This document shows, in pieces, positions 33,256-40,367 of a stretch of 64,000 nt of DNA. Origin of the DNA: Streptomonospora mangrovi. GTDB lineage: Bacteria > Actinomycetota > Actinomycetes > Streptosporangiales > Streptosporangiaceae. The DNA is taken from contig NZ_JAJAQC010000004.1 of NCBI RefSeq assembly GCF_027604915.1, forward strand, positions 124,001 to 188,000, given 5' to 3'. The notes under the pieces are model-generated. The model saw only the letters and a list, made by a program, of their open reading frames with translations, had not been told where the DNA came from and did no database searches. The first letter of the stretch is position 1. Every line of letters begins with the position of its first letter. The translations under genes and the position numbers were made by a program.

Positions 33256-34272
33256 ATGACCGCCAGCCCCCTCACCGTCGGCGACGCCGTCGAGGACTAC
33301 CTCATCGCCCGCCAACCCGCCAAGCCCTCCCCCCACACCATCGCCGCCTACCGCCGCGACCTCACCACCGTCCTGCGCCTGGCCGCCCACGCCCACAACA
33401 CCCACCCCGATCAGCTCCTGCTCACCGACCTCACCCCCGCCCTCCTGCGCCGCGCCTTCGCCGCCTTCGCCGCCGACCGCGCCCCCTCCAGCGTCGTCCG
33501 CGCCTGGTCCACCTGGAACGGGTTCTTCGGCCACCTCGTCGCACAAGGCACCGTCGAGGGCAACCCCATGCCCGCCGTCGACCGCCCCCGCCTCAAACCC
33601 CACCAGCCCAAACCCCTCATGGGCGAAGACACCCCCGAACAACTCCTCGCCGCCCTGGCCGCCGGGTGCCGCCGCGCCCGCGACCCCTGGCCCCAACGCG
33701 ACTTCGCCGTCCTGGCCCTGGCCCTGCTCACCGGCCTGCGCTCGGCCGAAATGCTCAGCCTGCGCATCGACTCCATCTCCGGACGCCCCGGCGAACGCCG
33801 CATCCGCGTCCACGGCAAAGGCGGCACCACCCGCTCCCTGCCCATCGAACCCCCGCTGGAAGCCCTCATCGACGACTACCTCGCCACCCGCACCCAGCGC
33901 TTCTCCACCCGCCTGCACGGCGCCGACCCCCTCCTGGTCGACAACCGCGGCAACGCCCTGCGACGCGGCGGCCTGCAATACCTCGTCCGCCAGTGCTACA
34001 AGCACGCCGGCATCCACGACCGCGTCGCCCGCGGCACCCTCGTCCACGCCCTGCGCCACACCTTCGCCACCCGCCTCGCCGAAGACGGCGCCTCGGTCAC
34101 CGAGATCATGCACCTGCTGGGCCACACCTCCATCACCTCCTCCCAGACCTACATCGACACCACCGCCGCCGCCCAGCGCGAGGCCGCCCGCGCCAACCGC
34201 ACCTACACCGCCCTGCGCCGCCTCACCCAACCCCCCGAACCCGCCACCCGCACCGACCCCGCCCCCCGCTGA
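33256..34272 (+). CDS. Tyrosine recombinase (XerC/D-like integrase)
   Basis: 338 residues from ATG 33256, or 342 from ATG 33244. The core-binding domain spans about 5-100 (SPHTIAAYRRDLTTVLRL). The catalytic domain has the complete set: Arg162 (TGLRSAEML), Lys188 (HGKGG), His264 and Arg267 (HALRHTFATRL), His290 (LLGHTS) and Tyr299 (QTYID). It is intact and probably active. No excisionase, phage genes or att-like tRNA end is nearby, so it is either a solitary Xer-like resolvase or the last relic of an element. Codon use is the same C-ending style as its neighbours, arguing against very recent transfer. Confidence 0.88.
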   Translation: MTASPLTVGDAVEDYLIARQPAKPSPHTIAAYRRDLTTVLRLAAHAHNTHPDQLLLTDLTPALLRRAFAAFAADRAPSSVVRAWSTWNGFFGHLVAQGTVEGNPMPAVDRPRLKPHQPKPLMGEDTPEQLLAALAAGCRRARDPWPQRDFAVLALALLTGLRSAEMLSLRIDSISGRPGERRIRVHGKGGTTRSLPIEPPLEALIDDYLATRTQRFSTRLHGADPLLVDNRGNALRRGGLQYLVRQCYKHAGIHDRVARGTLVHALRHTFATRLAEDGASVTEIMHLLGHTSITSSQTYIDTTAAAQREAARANRTYTALRRLTQPPEPATRTDPAPR

Positions 34273-34297
34273 CCACCGCCCCACCACACCCATTGGC

Positions 34298-34303
34298 TAC
34301 TCT
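34298..34303 (+). promoter_or_regulatory. -10-like hexamer of the exonuclease III gene, leaderless spacing
   Basis: TACTCT, exactly 7 nt, GTG 34311. It supports GTG 34311 rather than ATG 34323 as start. Confidence 0.5.
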
Positions 34304-34310
34304 TTCCGAC

Positions 34311-35117
34311 GTGTCCGCGACGATGACGATCTCCACGGTCAACGTGAACGGGTTGCGCGCCGCCGCCAAGAAGGGCTTCACCGCCTGGCTGGCCGCCACC
34401 GACGCCCACGCCGTGTGCCTCCAGGAGACCCGCGCCACCCGCGACCAGCTCCCACCCGACCTGGCCCGGCCCCCCGGCTGGCACCTCCTGCTCGCCCCCG
34501 CCGCCGACCGCGGTCGCGCCGGCGTCGCCCTCTACACCCGCCAACCGGCCCAGGCCCACCGCATCGGCTTCGACGCCGGCGAGTTCGCCCACTCCGGCCG
34601 CTACCTCGAAGCCGACCTCGGCCCCCTCACCCTGGCCAGCCTCTACCTGCCCTCCGGCGACGCCGGCACCCCCCGCCAGGACGAGAAGCACCGCTTCATG
34701 GACGCCTTCCTGCCCTACCTGGCCCGCCGCGCCCGCGACGTCCAGGCCCAGGGCCGCCACCTGCTGGTCTGCGGCGACTTCAACATCGCCCACCGCCCCG
34801 CCGACCTGAAGAACTGGCGCAACAACCGCACCCACTCGGGGTTCCTGCCCGAGGAGCGCGCCTGGTTCGACCGCCTGCTGACCGAGGCCGGCTACACCGA
34901 CGTGGTGCGGGCGCTGCACCCCGACGCCGAGGGCCCCTACTCGTGGTGGTCCTACCGCGGCCGGGCCTTCGACAACGACACCGGCTGGCGCATCGACTAC
35001 CACCTGGCCACCCCCGGCCTGGCCGCCACCGCCGCCGACGCCCGGGTCGAACGCGCCGCCTCCTATGACCTGCGCTGGTCCGACCACGCCCCCGTCACCG
35101 TGACCTACACGCCATGA
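34311..35117 (+). CDS. xth: Exodeoxyribonuclease III (AP endonuclease family)
   Basis: 268 residues from GTG 34311 (alternative ATG 34323). TISTVNVNGLRAA, CLQETRA (metal-binding Glu), GRYLEADLGPLTLASLYLPSG, VCGDFNIAHRPADLKNWRNN, YSWWSYRGRAFDNDTGWRIDY and SDHAPVTV are the full ExoIII motif series. The enzyme cuts at abasic sites and removes 3' blocking groups in base-excision repair. The stop overlaps the ATG of the following hydrolase (ATGA), so the two are coupled. Confidence 0.94.
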   Translation: MSATMTISTVNVNGLRAAAKKGFTAWLAATDAHAVCLQETRATRDQLPPDLARPPGWHLLLAPAADRGRAGVALYTRQPAQAHRIGFDAGEFAHSGRYLEADLGPLTLASLYLPSGDAGTPRQDEKHRFMDAFLPYLARRARDVQAQGRHLLVCGDFNIAHRPADLKNWRNNRTHSGFLPEERAWFDRLLTEAGYTDVVRALHPDAEGPYSWWSYRGRAFDNDTGWRIDYHLATPGLAATAADARVERAASYDLRWSDHAPVTVTYTP

Positions 35118-35983
35118 GCGCCGCCGACCCGCGCGAGGCCCGCGCCCCCGAACCCGCCGCCCAGCGCTCCGCCGCCGCCGAGGAGCCTCCTGAGAGCCTG
35201 CCCATCGTGCTGGTGCACGGGCTGCGGATCTCGGCGAGCATGTGGCGGCCCCAACTGGAGGAGCTGACGCGCCAGGGGCGGCGCGCCATCGCCTGCGACC
35301 TGCCCGGGCACGGCACCCGCCGGGGTGAGCCCTTCACCCTGGGCAGCGCCGTTCAGGCGGTGGTGGACACCGTGGAGTCGCTGGGGCCGCGCGCCTTGGT
35401 GGTGGGGTTGAGCATGGGCGGGTTCGTGTCCATCGCCACGGCCGCGGCGATCCCCCACCGGGTGGCGGGGCTGGTGGCGGCCGGGTGCACGGCCCGCCCC
35501 GACCAGACGCTGAGCCAGGTGTACCGGATCCCCACGGCGCTGCTGGACCGGCTGCCCGACCGGGGGCAGTCGGTCAACGAGCGGTTCCACCGGCTGCTGC
35601 TGCGGGGCGAGGGCGCCCAGGCGGTCCTGGACGGGGGGCTGGCGATGGAGGCGGCGCGCGACGCGATCGACGAGATCACCGACATGGACGTGCTGGGGGC
35701 GCTGGGGTCCTATCCGGGGCCGGTGTGGCTGGTCAACGGGTCGCGCGACCACTTCCGCATCCATGAGAAGCGGTTCCTGGACGCGTGTGCGGACGGGCGG
35801 CTGATCAACGTGCCGCGGGCCGGGCACATGGTTAACCTGGACCAGCCGGAGAACTTCACGAAGATCATCGCCGATGCGGCGGATGTGGCGCTGCTGCGCC
35901 GGCGCCACGCACGGGCTGATCCGGTGGAGCCGTCGCGGCTGTCGCGGGGCACTCCCCCGCCGCCGGAGGCCGGCGAGCGCTGA
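35114..35983 (+). CDS. Alpha/beta hydrolase (Ser nucleophile)
   Basis: 289 residues. VLVHGLRISASMWRPQLEEL, CDLPGHGTRRGEPF, the nucleophile elbow GLSMGGF (Ser100), NGSRDHF (Asp) and RAGHMVNLDQPENF (His) complete the triad. The HG(L) oxyanion and Ser nucleophile suggest an esterase, lactonase or C-C hydrolase. It is translationally coupled to exonuclease III by ATGA, yet its codons prefer G-ending forms (GTG, GCG, GGG) where the upstream genes prefer C-ending ones. The last 35 residues are a disordered tail. Confidence 0.87.
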   Translation: MSAADPREARAPEPAAQRSAAAEEPPESLPIVLVHGLRISASMWRPQLEELTRQGRRAIACDLPGHGTRRGEPFTLGSAVQAVVDTVESLGPRALVVGLSMGGFVSIATAAAIPHRVAGLVAAGCTARPDQTLSQVYRIPTALLDRLPDRGQSVNERFHRLLLRGEGAQAVLDGGLAMEAARDAIDEITDMDVLGALGSYPGPVWLVNGSRDHFRIHEKRFLDACADGRLINVPRAGHMVNLDQPENFTKIIADAADVALLRRRHARADPVEPSRLSRGTPPPPEAGER

Positions 35984-36026
35984 GGGGGCGGGGTGGAGAC
36001 CGCCCCGGGATAACCACACCGGTCGG

Positions 36027-36032
36027 TATAAT
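36027..36032 (+). promoter_or_regulatory. Consensus -10 (TATAAT) before TetR gene
   Basis: A perfect TATAAT, 41 nt before ATG 36073. It is directly preceded by a partly symmetrical ACCGGTCGGTAT, typical of TetR operators. The in-frame GTG at 36037 is too close to the -10 to be translated, which supports ATG 36073 with the GCGAGG RBS. Confidence 0.6.
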
Positions 36033-36072
36033 CGGGGTGGCCCTGTCCCGCCCACCGACCGCGAGGCCGCCC

Positions 36073-36660
36073 ATGCCCACCCCGCCCACCCCGCCCACCG
36101 CGCGCCCGCTAACCCCCGCCGCCCGGCGCGTCCTGGACTCCGCGCACGAGCTGTTCTACACGCGCGGCATCAACACCGTCGGTATGGACCTGCTGGCCGA
36201 GCACGCCGGCATCACCAAGAAGACCATCTACGACCGGTTCGGCTCCAAGGACGCGCTCGTCGTCGCCTACCTGAGCGAGCGCGACCGGCGCTGGCGCGCC
36301 TACCTGAACGGCCGCCTGGCGCCCCTGCCCGACGCCCGCGCCCGCGTCCTGGCCACCTACGACGCCCTGGGCGAGTGGCTGGCCGGGCACGGCCGGCGCG
36401 GCTGCGCCATGGTCAACGCCTGCGCCGAACTGCCCGACCCCGAGCACCCCGGCCGGCGGGTGGCCCGCGAGCAGAAGGAGTGGACGCGCGGGCTGTACCG
36501 GGACCTGGCCGCCGGCACGGGCGCGGCCGACCCCGGACCGCTGGGCGACGCCCTGCTGATGCTGCACGAGGGCGCCACCGTGGCCTTCACCGTGCTGGGC
36601 GCGACGGACTCGGCCGCCACCGCCCGCCGTGCCGCTGACGCCCTACTCCCCTCATCTTGA
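36073..36660 (+). CDS. TetR/AcrR-family regulator
   Basis: 195 residues. HTH: NTVGMDLLAEHAGITKKTIY, followed by DRFGSKDALVVAYL. The middle carries RRGCAMVNACAELPDPEHPGR, common to a TetR group related to oxidoreductase or efflux control. It is preceded by a consensus -10 with a normal leader and RBS. It runs in the same direction as the hydrolase upstream, 90 bp away, and its target is not obvious. Confidence 0.88.
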   Translation: MPTPPTPPTARPLTPAARRVLDSAHELFYTRGINTVGMDLLAEHAGITKKTIYDRFGSKDALVVAYLSERDRRWRAYLNGRLAPLPDARARVLATYDALGEWLAGHGRRGCAMVNACAELPDPEHPGRRVAREQKEWTRGLYRDLAAGTGAADPGPLGDALLMLHEGATVAFTVLGATDSAATARRAADALLPSS

Positions 36661-36989
36661 GGAGGTGGGTGGTGGGGAGGGCTGGTGTTTCGGAGGTTGG
36701 TTTTTGGTATTGGCATATTGGTTCTACTTTTAAACGGACGCCTTTACGGCGTAGATTCCTAAATGAACGATTCCGGGGCGGGATGTCCCGTTTCCTGTGC
36801 CGGCACACTCACCCTCCCCACGCACACCCCCGCCGTCCCTCCTCTCCGCCTCCCCCCTGTGCGGCCGCCCCGGGCTCCCCCACCTCGCGGGACGCCGTGC
36901 TCCCGGCCCCTCTCCCCCACGTGCGCGGACGGCGGTGCGGCGGGGCGGTGTGCACTCCCCCGCCGCACCGCCCAAACTCTTTTACTCTG
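36661..36989. other. Convergent 329-bp gap containing an AT-rich stretch and a direct repeat
   Basis: The part at 36690-36740 is T-rich with repeated TTGG units. The 19-bp repeat lies at 36740-36758, and a TGTGCCGGCACA palindrome occurs near 36796. A 76-codon frame from 36763 has an unconvincing composition. Close to the end, CTTTTA-N6-TAAAAG (36979-36996) overlaps the stop of the minus-strand gene and could end its transcript. Confidence 0.5.
36740..36758 (+). repeat. 19-bp direct repeat with palindromic core, copy 1
   Basis: GCCTTTACGGCGTAGATTC, identical to 39662-39680 in the same orientation, with AAAT two bases further on in both. The core TACGGCGTA is palindromic. Both copies lie in convergent gaps and bracket a 2.9-kb segment. 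Confidence 0.8.
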
Positions 36990-36996
36990 CTAAAAG
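36979..36996 (-). terminator. Short AT hairpin at the end of the minus-strand membrane-protein gene
   Basis: CTTTTA, 6-nt loop, TAAAAG, overlapping the TAG stop. The stem is weak (6 bp). Confidence 0.35.
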
Positions 36997-37436
36997 ATTC
37001 GGTGGTCGGCGGGTCCGGGCAGTTGCAGCACCTTGCCGTCGGATTCCCGGCGCGGCGGGCTGATGCCCTGGTAGTAGGGCGTGATGGCCAGATGCGCCGC
37101 CGCGACGAGCACCGCGAGGCCGCCCAGGATGCCCAGCACCACCCCCACGACCACGGCGGCCTGGCCCGCGAGGACGGCGGCCGCGAGCAGGAGCGCGCCG
37201 GCGCCCAGCCCCGCCAGTCCCTGGAGTGTGCGCCGGCGGCGGACCACGGTCGTGAGGTCGCTCAGGCTGCACACCTCCACGGTGAACCTCTGGCCGCAGA
37301 CGTGGCAGGTGAGGGGATGGGCGGCCCAACCGGTGGCGGGGCGCTGGACCTGGGTGACGGCGGCGTTGGTGATGTCGTTGGCGCGCCCTGCGTGGGCCAG
37401 GCGCAGGGTGGCGACGGGTGCGGGGCGAGGGGGCAT
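36990..37436 (-). CDS. Small two-helix membrane protein of unknown function
   Basis: 148 residues, ATG 37436 with GGAGG ten bases upstream. The N-terminal 45 residues are soluble and hold a single CHVCGQRF knuckle (C-x2-C), half of a zinc ribbon. Two hydrophobic segments follow (about 75-95 and 97-118), and the C-terminus is polar (YYQGISPPRRESDG). I do not recognise a family. It lies between the two 19-bp direct repeats. Confidence 0.6.
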   Translation of the reverse strand: MPPRPAPVATLRLAHAGRANDITNAAVTQVQRPATGWAAHPLTCHVCGQRFTVEVCSLSDLTTVVRRRRTLQGLAGLGAGALLLAAAVLAGQAAVVVGVVLGILGGLAVLVAAAHLAITPYYQGISPPRRESDGKVLQLPGPADHRIF

Positions 37437-37598
37437 CGTCGGGTGACCTCCGTGTCGGGGGGTCCCCGCCGCGGGCGGTCCGCGGGGGGCGGTACCGGGG
37501 CGGGTTCAGCGTAGGGGGCGGCGGAGGGGCGGTCCAAGCCGGCGGGCCGCGCCCGGGGGCATCGCCACCGTTCGCCGCGCTCCTCCGCGCCCCGCGCA

Positions 37599-38249
37599 TC
37601 AACGCGCCGGCGGGTCCTCCTCCGCCTCCCGCGGCGGCCCGGCGCCGGCGTCGCCCTCCCCGGGCCGCCGGGGCTCCTCGGCGGCCTGAGCGGAGGGGCG
37701 GGTGGGGAACAGGATGAGGCTGAGCAGGTGGGGACGGCGGCGGGGGTCCTCGGGGGCGCGAACGGTGCGCTGGGCGTGGCGGGTCAGCACGGCGCGCAGG
37801 TCGGCGGCGAGGTCGGCGGCCTCTTCCGGGGTGAGCGACAGGACGGCCTGGCGATAGCCGACGGAGTCGGCGAGGGGGTCGGCCCGGCCGGTGTCGAGGT
37901 AGGCGGAGAACTCGGCGAGCAGGGCGGCCATGGCGGCGGTGAAGCCGCGCCGGTGGTCTTCGGTGGTCATGCCGGCGGCGTCGTCGGCGTCGATGGCGGC
38001 GCGCTCGGGGCGCAGCCGGTAGGTGCGCTCGACCGCGCCGCGTACGCGCTGCTCGCCGGCCACCTCCAGCAGGCCGGCCTCGGCCAGGAGGGCGACGTGG
38101 CGGTAGACGGTGGTCTTGGGGACGTCGGGCAGGGCGGCGCTGATCTGGGCGGTGGTGCGGGTGCGGCCGACCGGCAGGGCGTGCACGATGCGCAGCCGGA
38201 CGGGGTGCAGGAGGAGGTCGGTGGCGTCCACACCCCAACGTTCCCACAT
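37599..38249 (-). CDS. ArsR-like winged-helix regulator with C-terminal extension
   Basis: 216 residues from ATG 38249. A GTG at 38231 is an alternative start nearer the domain. The HTH_20-type winged helix reads LLLHPVRLRIVHAL, then VPKTTVYRHVALLAEAGLL. A helical middle (YRQAVLSLTPEEAADLAADL) is often seen in these regulators as the effector part. The last 40 residues are disordered and acidic/proline rich. It is divergent from the erythromycin-esterase-like gene with a GTTCC-N7-GGAAC element between them, so it probably controls that gene. Confidence 0.82.
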   Translation of the reverse strand: MWERWGVDATDLLLHPVRLRIVHALPVGRTRTTAQISAALPDVPKTTVYRHVALLAEAGLLEVAGEQRVRGAVERTYRLRPERAAIDADDAAGMTTEDHRRGFTAAMAALLAEFSAYLDTGRADPLADSVGYRQAVLSLTPEEAADLAADLRAVLTRHAQRTVRAPEDPRRRPHLLSLILFPTRPSAQAAEEPRRPGEGDAGAGPPREAEEDPPAR

Positions 38250-38257
38250 CTGGTACC

Positions 38258-38274
38258 GTTCCCAAAATTGGAAC
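38258..38274. promoter_or_regulatory. Inverted repeat between winged-helix regulator and esterase gene
   Basis: GTTCC-N7-GGAAC in a short AT-rich stretch. A further GGAACG half-site lies at the regulator start. It is likely the operator for both divergent genes. Confidence 0.5.
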
Positions 38275-38291
38275 CAATGAAAGGACGCCCC

Positions 38292-39659
38292 GTGGACACC
38301 ACCTCCTCCCCCCTCTCCCCCGCCGCACCGGCCGCGCTGAGCCCGCGCGCCGTGCGGCCGCTGCGCACCCTGGACCTGGACCCCGACGACTCCTTCGCCG
38401 ACCTGGAGTGGCTGGGCGACGTGGTCGGCGGCGCGCGCGTGCTGGCCCTGGGCGAGACCGCCCACTACAACCGCGAGTCCTTCCAGTTGCGCCGGCGGCT
38501 GCTGGCCTACCTGGTGCGCCGCCACGGGTTCACCGCCTACGCCATGGAGACCGGGTTCGCGGAGTCGGCCCGCGCCGACGCCTGGGTGCGCGGCGGCGCC
38601 GAGCCGCCGGCGCGGGTGCAGGCCGACGGGCTGACCTCGCTGATGGGGCTGTGGCGGCCGATGCGGGCGCACCTGGAGTGGATGCGCGCCCACAACGCCG
38701 GCGCGGCGCGCCCGGTGGGCTTCTACGGCATCGACCTGCCCGGCTCCCACGTCTCGCTCGTGCCGGGGTTGGCGGCCGTGGACGCCTACCTGGCCGAGGC
38801 CGATCCCGGGGCGGGTGTGGAGGCGGCCCTGCGGGCGGGCGCCGAAGCGGTGGCGGCGGCCTCCCCCTTCTCCGCGCCCGCCGCCATGGCCGCCTGGGCG
38901 CGACTGCCGGGCGCCGAGCGCGAGGCGCTGGTGGCGGGTGCGGCCGGGGTCGCGGAGCGGCTGCGCACGGGCCGCGAACGCTATGTCGGGCGCACGGGTG
39001 CGGCGGCCTTCGACCGGGCGCTGCGCGCCGCCGAGTCCACGGCCGCGCTGGCGCGGATGACGGCGGCGATGGCCGGCGGCGACCTGAACGCGGTGATGGA
39101 GGTGCGGGAGGAGGCGCTGGCCGCCACGGTGGAGTGGGTGCTGGAGCGCGAGGAGCGCGTGGTGGTGGCCGCCCACAACGGGCACGTGGGGCGCTGGCCG
39201 TGCGCGGTGCCCGGTGCCGCCCCCACCGACTCCATGGGGATGCGCCTGGCGCGGGCGCTGGGCACCGACTACCGGGTGGTGGGCGCCACCGCCGGGGCCG
39301 GGCACATGCTCAACGTCGGCGCCGACTTCGGTGAGGGCGTGCTCTTCGCGGGCATGGCCCCGCCCGCGCCGGGGAGTCTGGACGCGCTGATGGCCGCCTC
39401 GTGCGGCGGTTGGCCCGCCGGGGTGGACGTGCGGCGCCTGGAGGGGGCGGACGCCCAGGCGCTGGCGGCGGCGGCCGGGCAGCGTGCGGGCAACGGCGAG
39501 GAGTACACCGACGTGGCCGCTGCCGTGGCCTTCGACGCGCTGGTGCACCTGCCGCGGCTGAGCCCGGCCCAGGTTGACGCCGAGGCGCTGGCGTGGGTGC
39601 CGGAGGAGGTGCGGGTGCCGTTCACCCGGTGGCGCGAAAGTGTGGTTTCCACGAAATAG
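38292..39659 (+). CDS. Erythromycin-esterase-family protein
   Basis: 455 residues from GTG 38292, which has AAAGGA six bases upstream. The ATG at 38277 has no RBS. GETAHYNRESFQLRRRLLAYL (split GETAHYNRESF / QLRRRLLAYL), AYAMETGFAES, YGIDLPGSHVS and VVAAHNGHVGRWP are family motifs with the metal/catalytic His and Glu residues. Some members open the lactone of macrolides, while many others have unknown substrates. Whether this one confers macrolide resistance cannot be told. It is probably controlled by the divergent winged-helix regulator. It sits inside the repeat-bracketed segment. Confidence 0.85.
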   Translation: MDTTSSPLSPAAPAALSPRAVRPLRTLDLDPDDSFADLEWLGDVVGGARVLALGETAHYNRESFQLRRRLLAYLVRRHGFTAYAMETGFAESARADAWVRGGAEPPARVQADGLTSLMGLWRPMRAHLEWMRAHNAGAARPVGFYGIDLPGSHVSLVPGLAAVDAYLAEADPGAGVEAALRAGAEAVAAASPFSAPAAMAAWARLPGAEREALVAGAAGVAERLRTGRERYVGRTGAAAFDRALRAAESTAALARMTAAMAGGDLNAVMEVREEALAATVEWVLEREERVVVAAHNGHVGRWPCAVPGAAPTDSMGMRLARALGTDYRVVGATAGAGHMLNVGADFGEGVLFAGMAPPAPGSLDALMAASCGGWPAGVDVRRLEGADAQALAAAAGQRAGNGEEYTDVAAAVAFDALVHLPRLSPAQVDAEALAWVPEEVRVPFTRWRESVVSTK

Positions 39660-39661
39660 CG

Positions 39662-39680
39662 GCCTTTACGGCGTAGATTC
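39662..39680 (+). repeat. 19-bp direct repeat with palindromic core, copy 2
   Basis: Identical to 36740-36758. It starts three bases after the stop of the esterase-like gene, in the 30-bp convergent gap with the response-regulator gene. Confidence 0.8.
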
Positions 39681-39689
39681 ACAAATCGG

Positions 39690-40367
39690 TCACACCGGAC
39701 CGCGCGCGTCCGCGCCCGGGCGGATCAGGCCCGAGTCATAGGCCGCCACCACCGCCTGGGTGCGGTCGCGCACCCCCAGCTTGGCCAGGACGTTGGAGAC
39801 GTGCGTCTTGACCGTCTCCACCCCCACCACCAGCGCCGCCGCGATCTCGGCGTTGGACATCCCCCGCGCCATCAGCCGCAGCGTGGCGCTCTCCCGCTCG
39901 GTCAGCGCCGGCACCCGGCCCGCCGGCCCCTCCCCCGCGCCCGGATCGGGCGCCAGCGCCTCGGCCAGCCGGCGGATGGCCGCCGGGAACAGCACCGAGT
40001 CGCCGCGGGCCACCAGCCGCACCGCGTCCAGGATGTCCTCGGGCCGGCTGCGCTTGAGCAGGAACCCGCTGGCCCCCGCCCGCAGCGCCCCGTACACGTA
40101 GTCGTCGTTCTCGAAGGTGGTCAGCACCACCACCGTGGGCGGGTCGTCCAACCGGCGCAGCAGCGCGCGGGTGGCCTCGATCCCGTCCAGGCCGGGCATG
40201 CGCACGTCCATCAGCACCACGTCGGGGCGGTGGCGCCGGGCCATGTCCACCACCCCCGCGCCGTCGGCCTCCTCGGCCACCACCTCCAGGTCGGGCTCGG
40301 CGGTGATGAGCGCGCGCAGCCCGGCGCGGACGAGGTCCTCGTCGTCGACCAGTGCGACCCGGATCAT
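39690..40367 (-). CDS. NarL/LuxR-type response regulator
   Basis: 225 residues. The receiver domain has the acidic pocket VDDEDLVR, phospho-acceptor Asp54 in VVLMDVRMPGLDG, Thr in VVLTTFENDDYV and Lys in GFLLKRSRPED. The LuxR helix-turn-helix (about 150-215) reads LTERESATLRLMARGMSNAE, then GVETVKTHVSNVLAKL. Its ATG overlaps the end of the histidine kinase gene (ATGA), so the pair is coupled and works together. The target genes are unknown. Confidence 0.93.
   Translation of the reverse strand: MIRVALVDDEDLVRAGLRALITAEPDLEVVAEEADGAGVVDMARRHRPDVVLMDVRMPGLDGIEATRALLRRLDDPPTVVVLTTFENDDYVYGALRAGASGFLLKRSRPEDILDAVRLVARGDSVLFPAAIRRLAEALAPDPGAGEGPAGRVPALTERESATLRLMARGMSNAEIAAALVVGVETVKTHVSNVLAKLGVRDRTQAVVAAYDSGLIRPGADARGPV

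Noticed and set aside
36763..36993. 76-codon ORF starting five bases after TAGATT of the 19-bp repeat
   Set aside because: Its sequence is Pro/Cys/Arg rich and looks like random GC-rich translation. The copy at 39662 has no equivalent ORF.
38277..38291. ATG at 38277 as start of the erythromycin-esterase-like gene
   Set aside because: It has no RBS, whereas GTG 38292 has AAAGGA at six bases. The added residues are not part of the domain.
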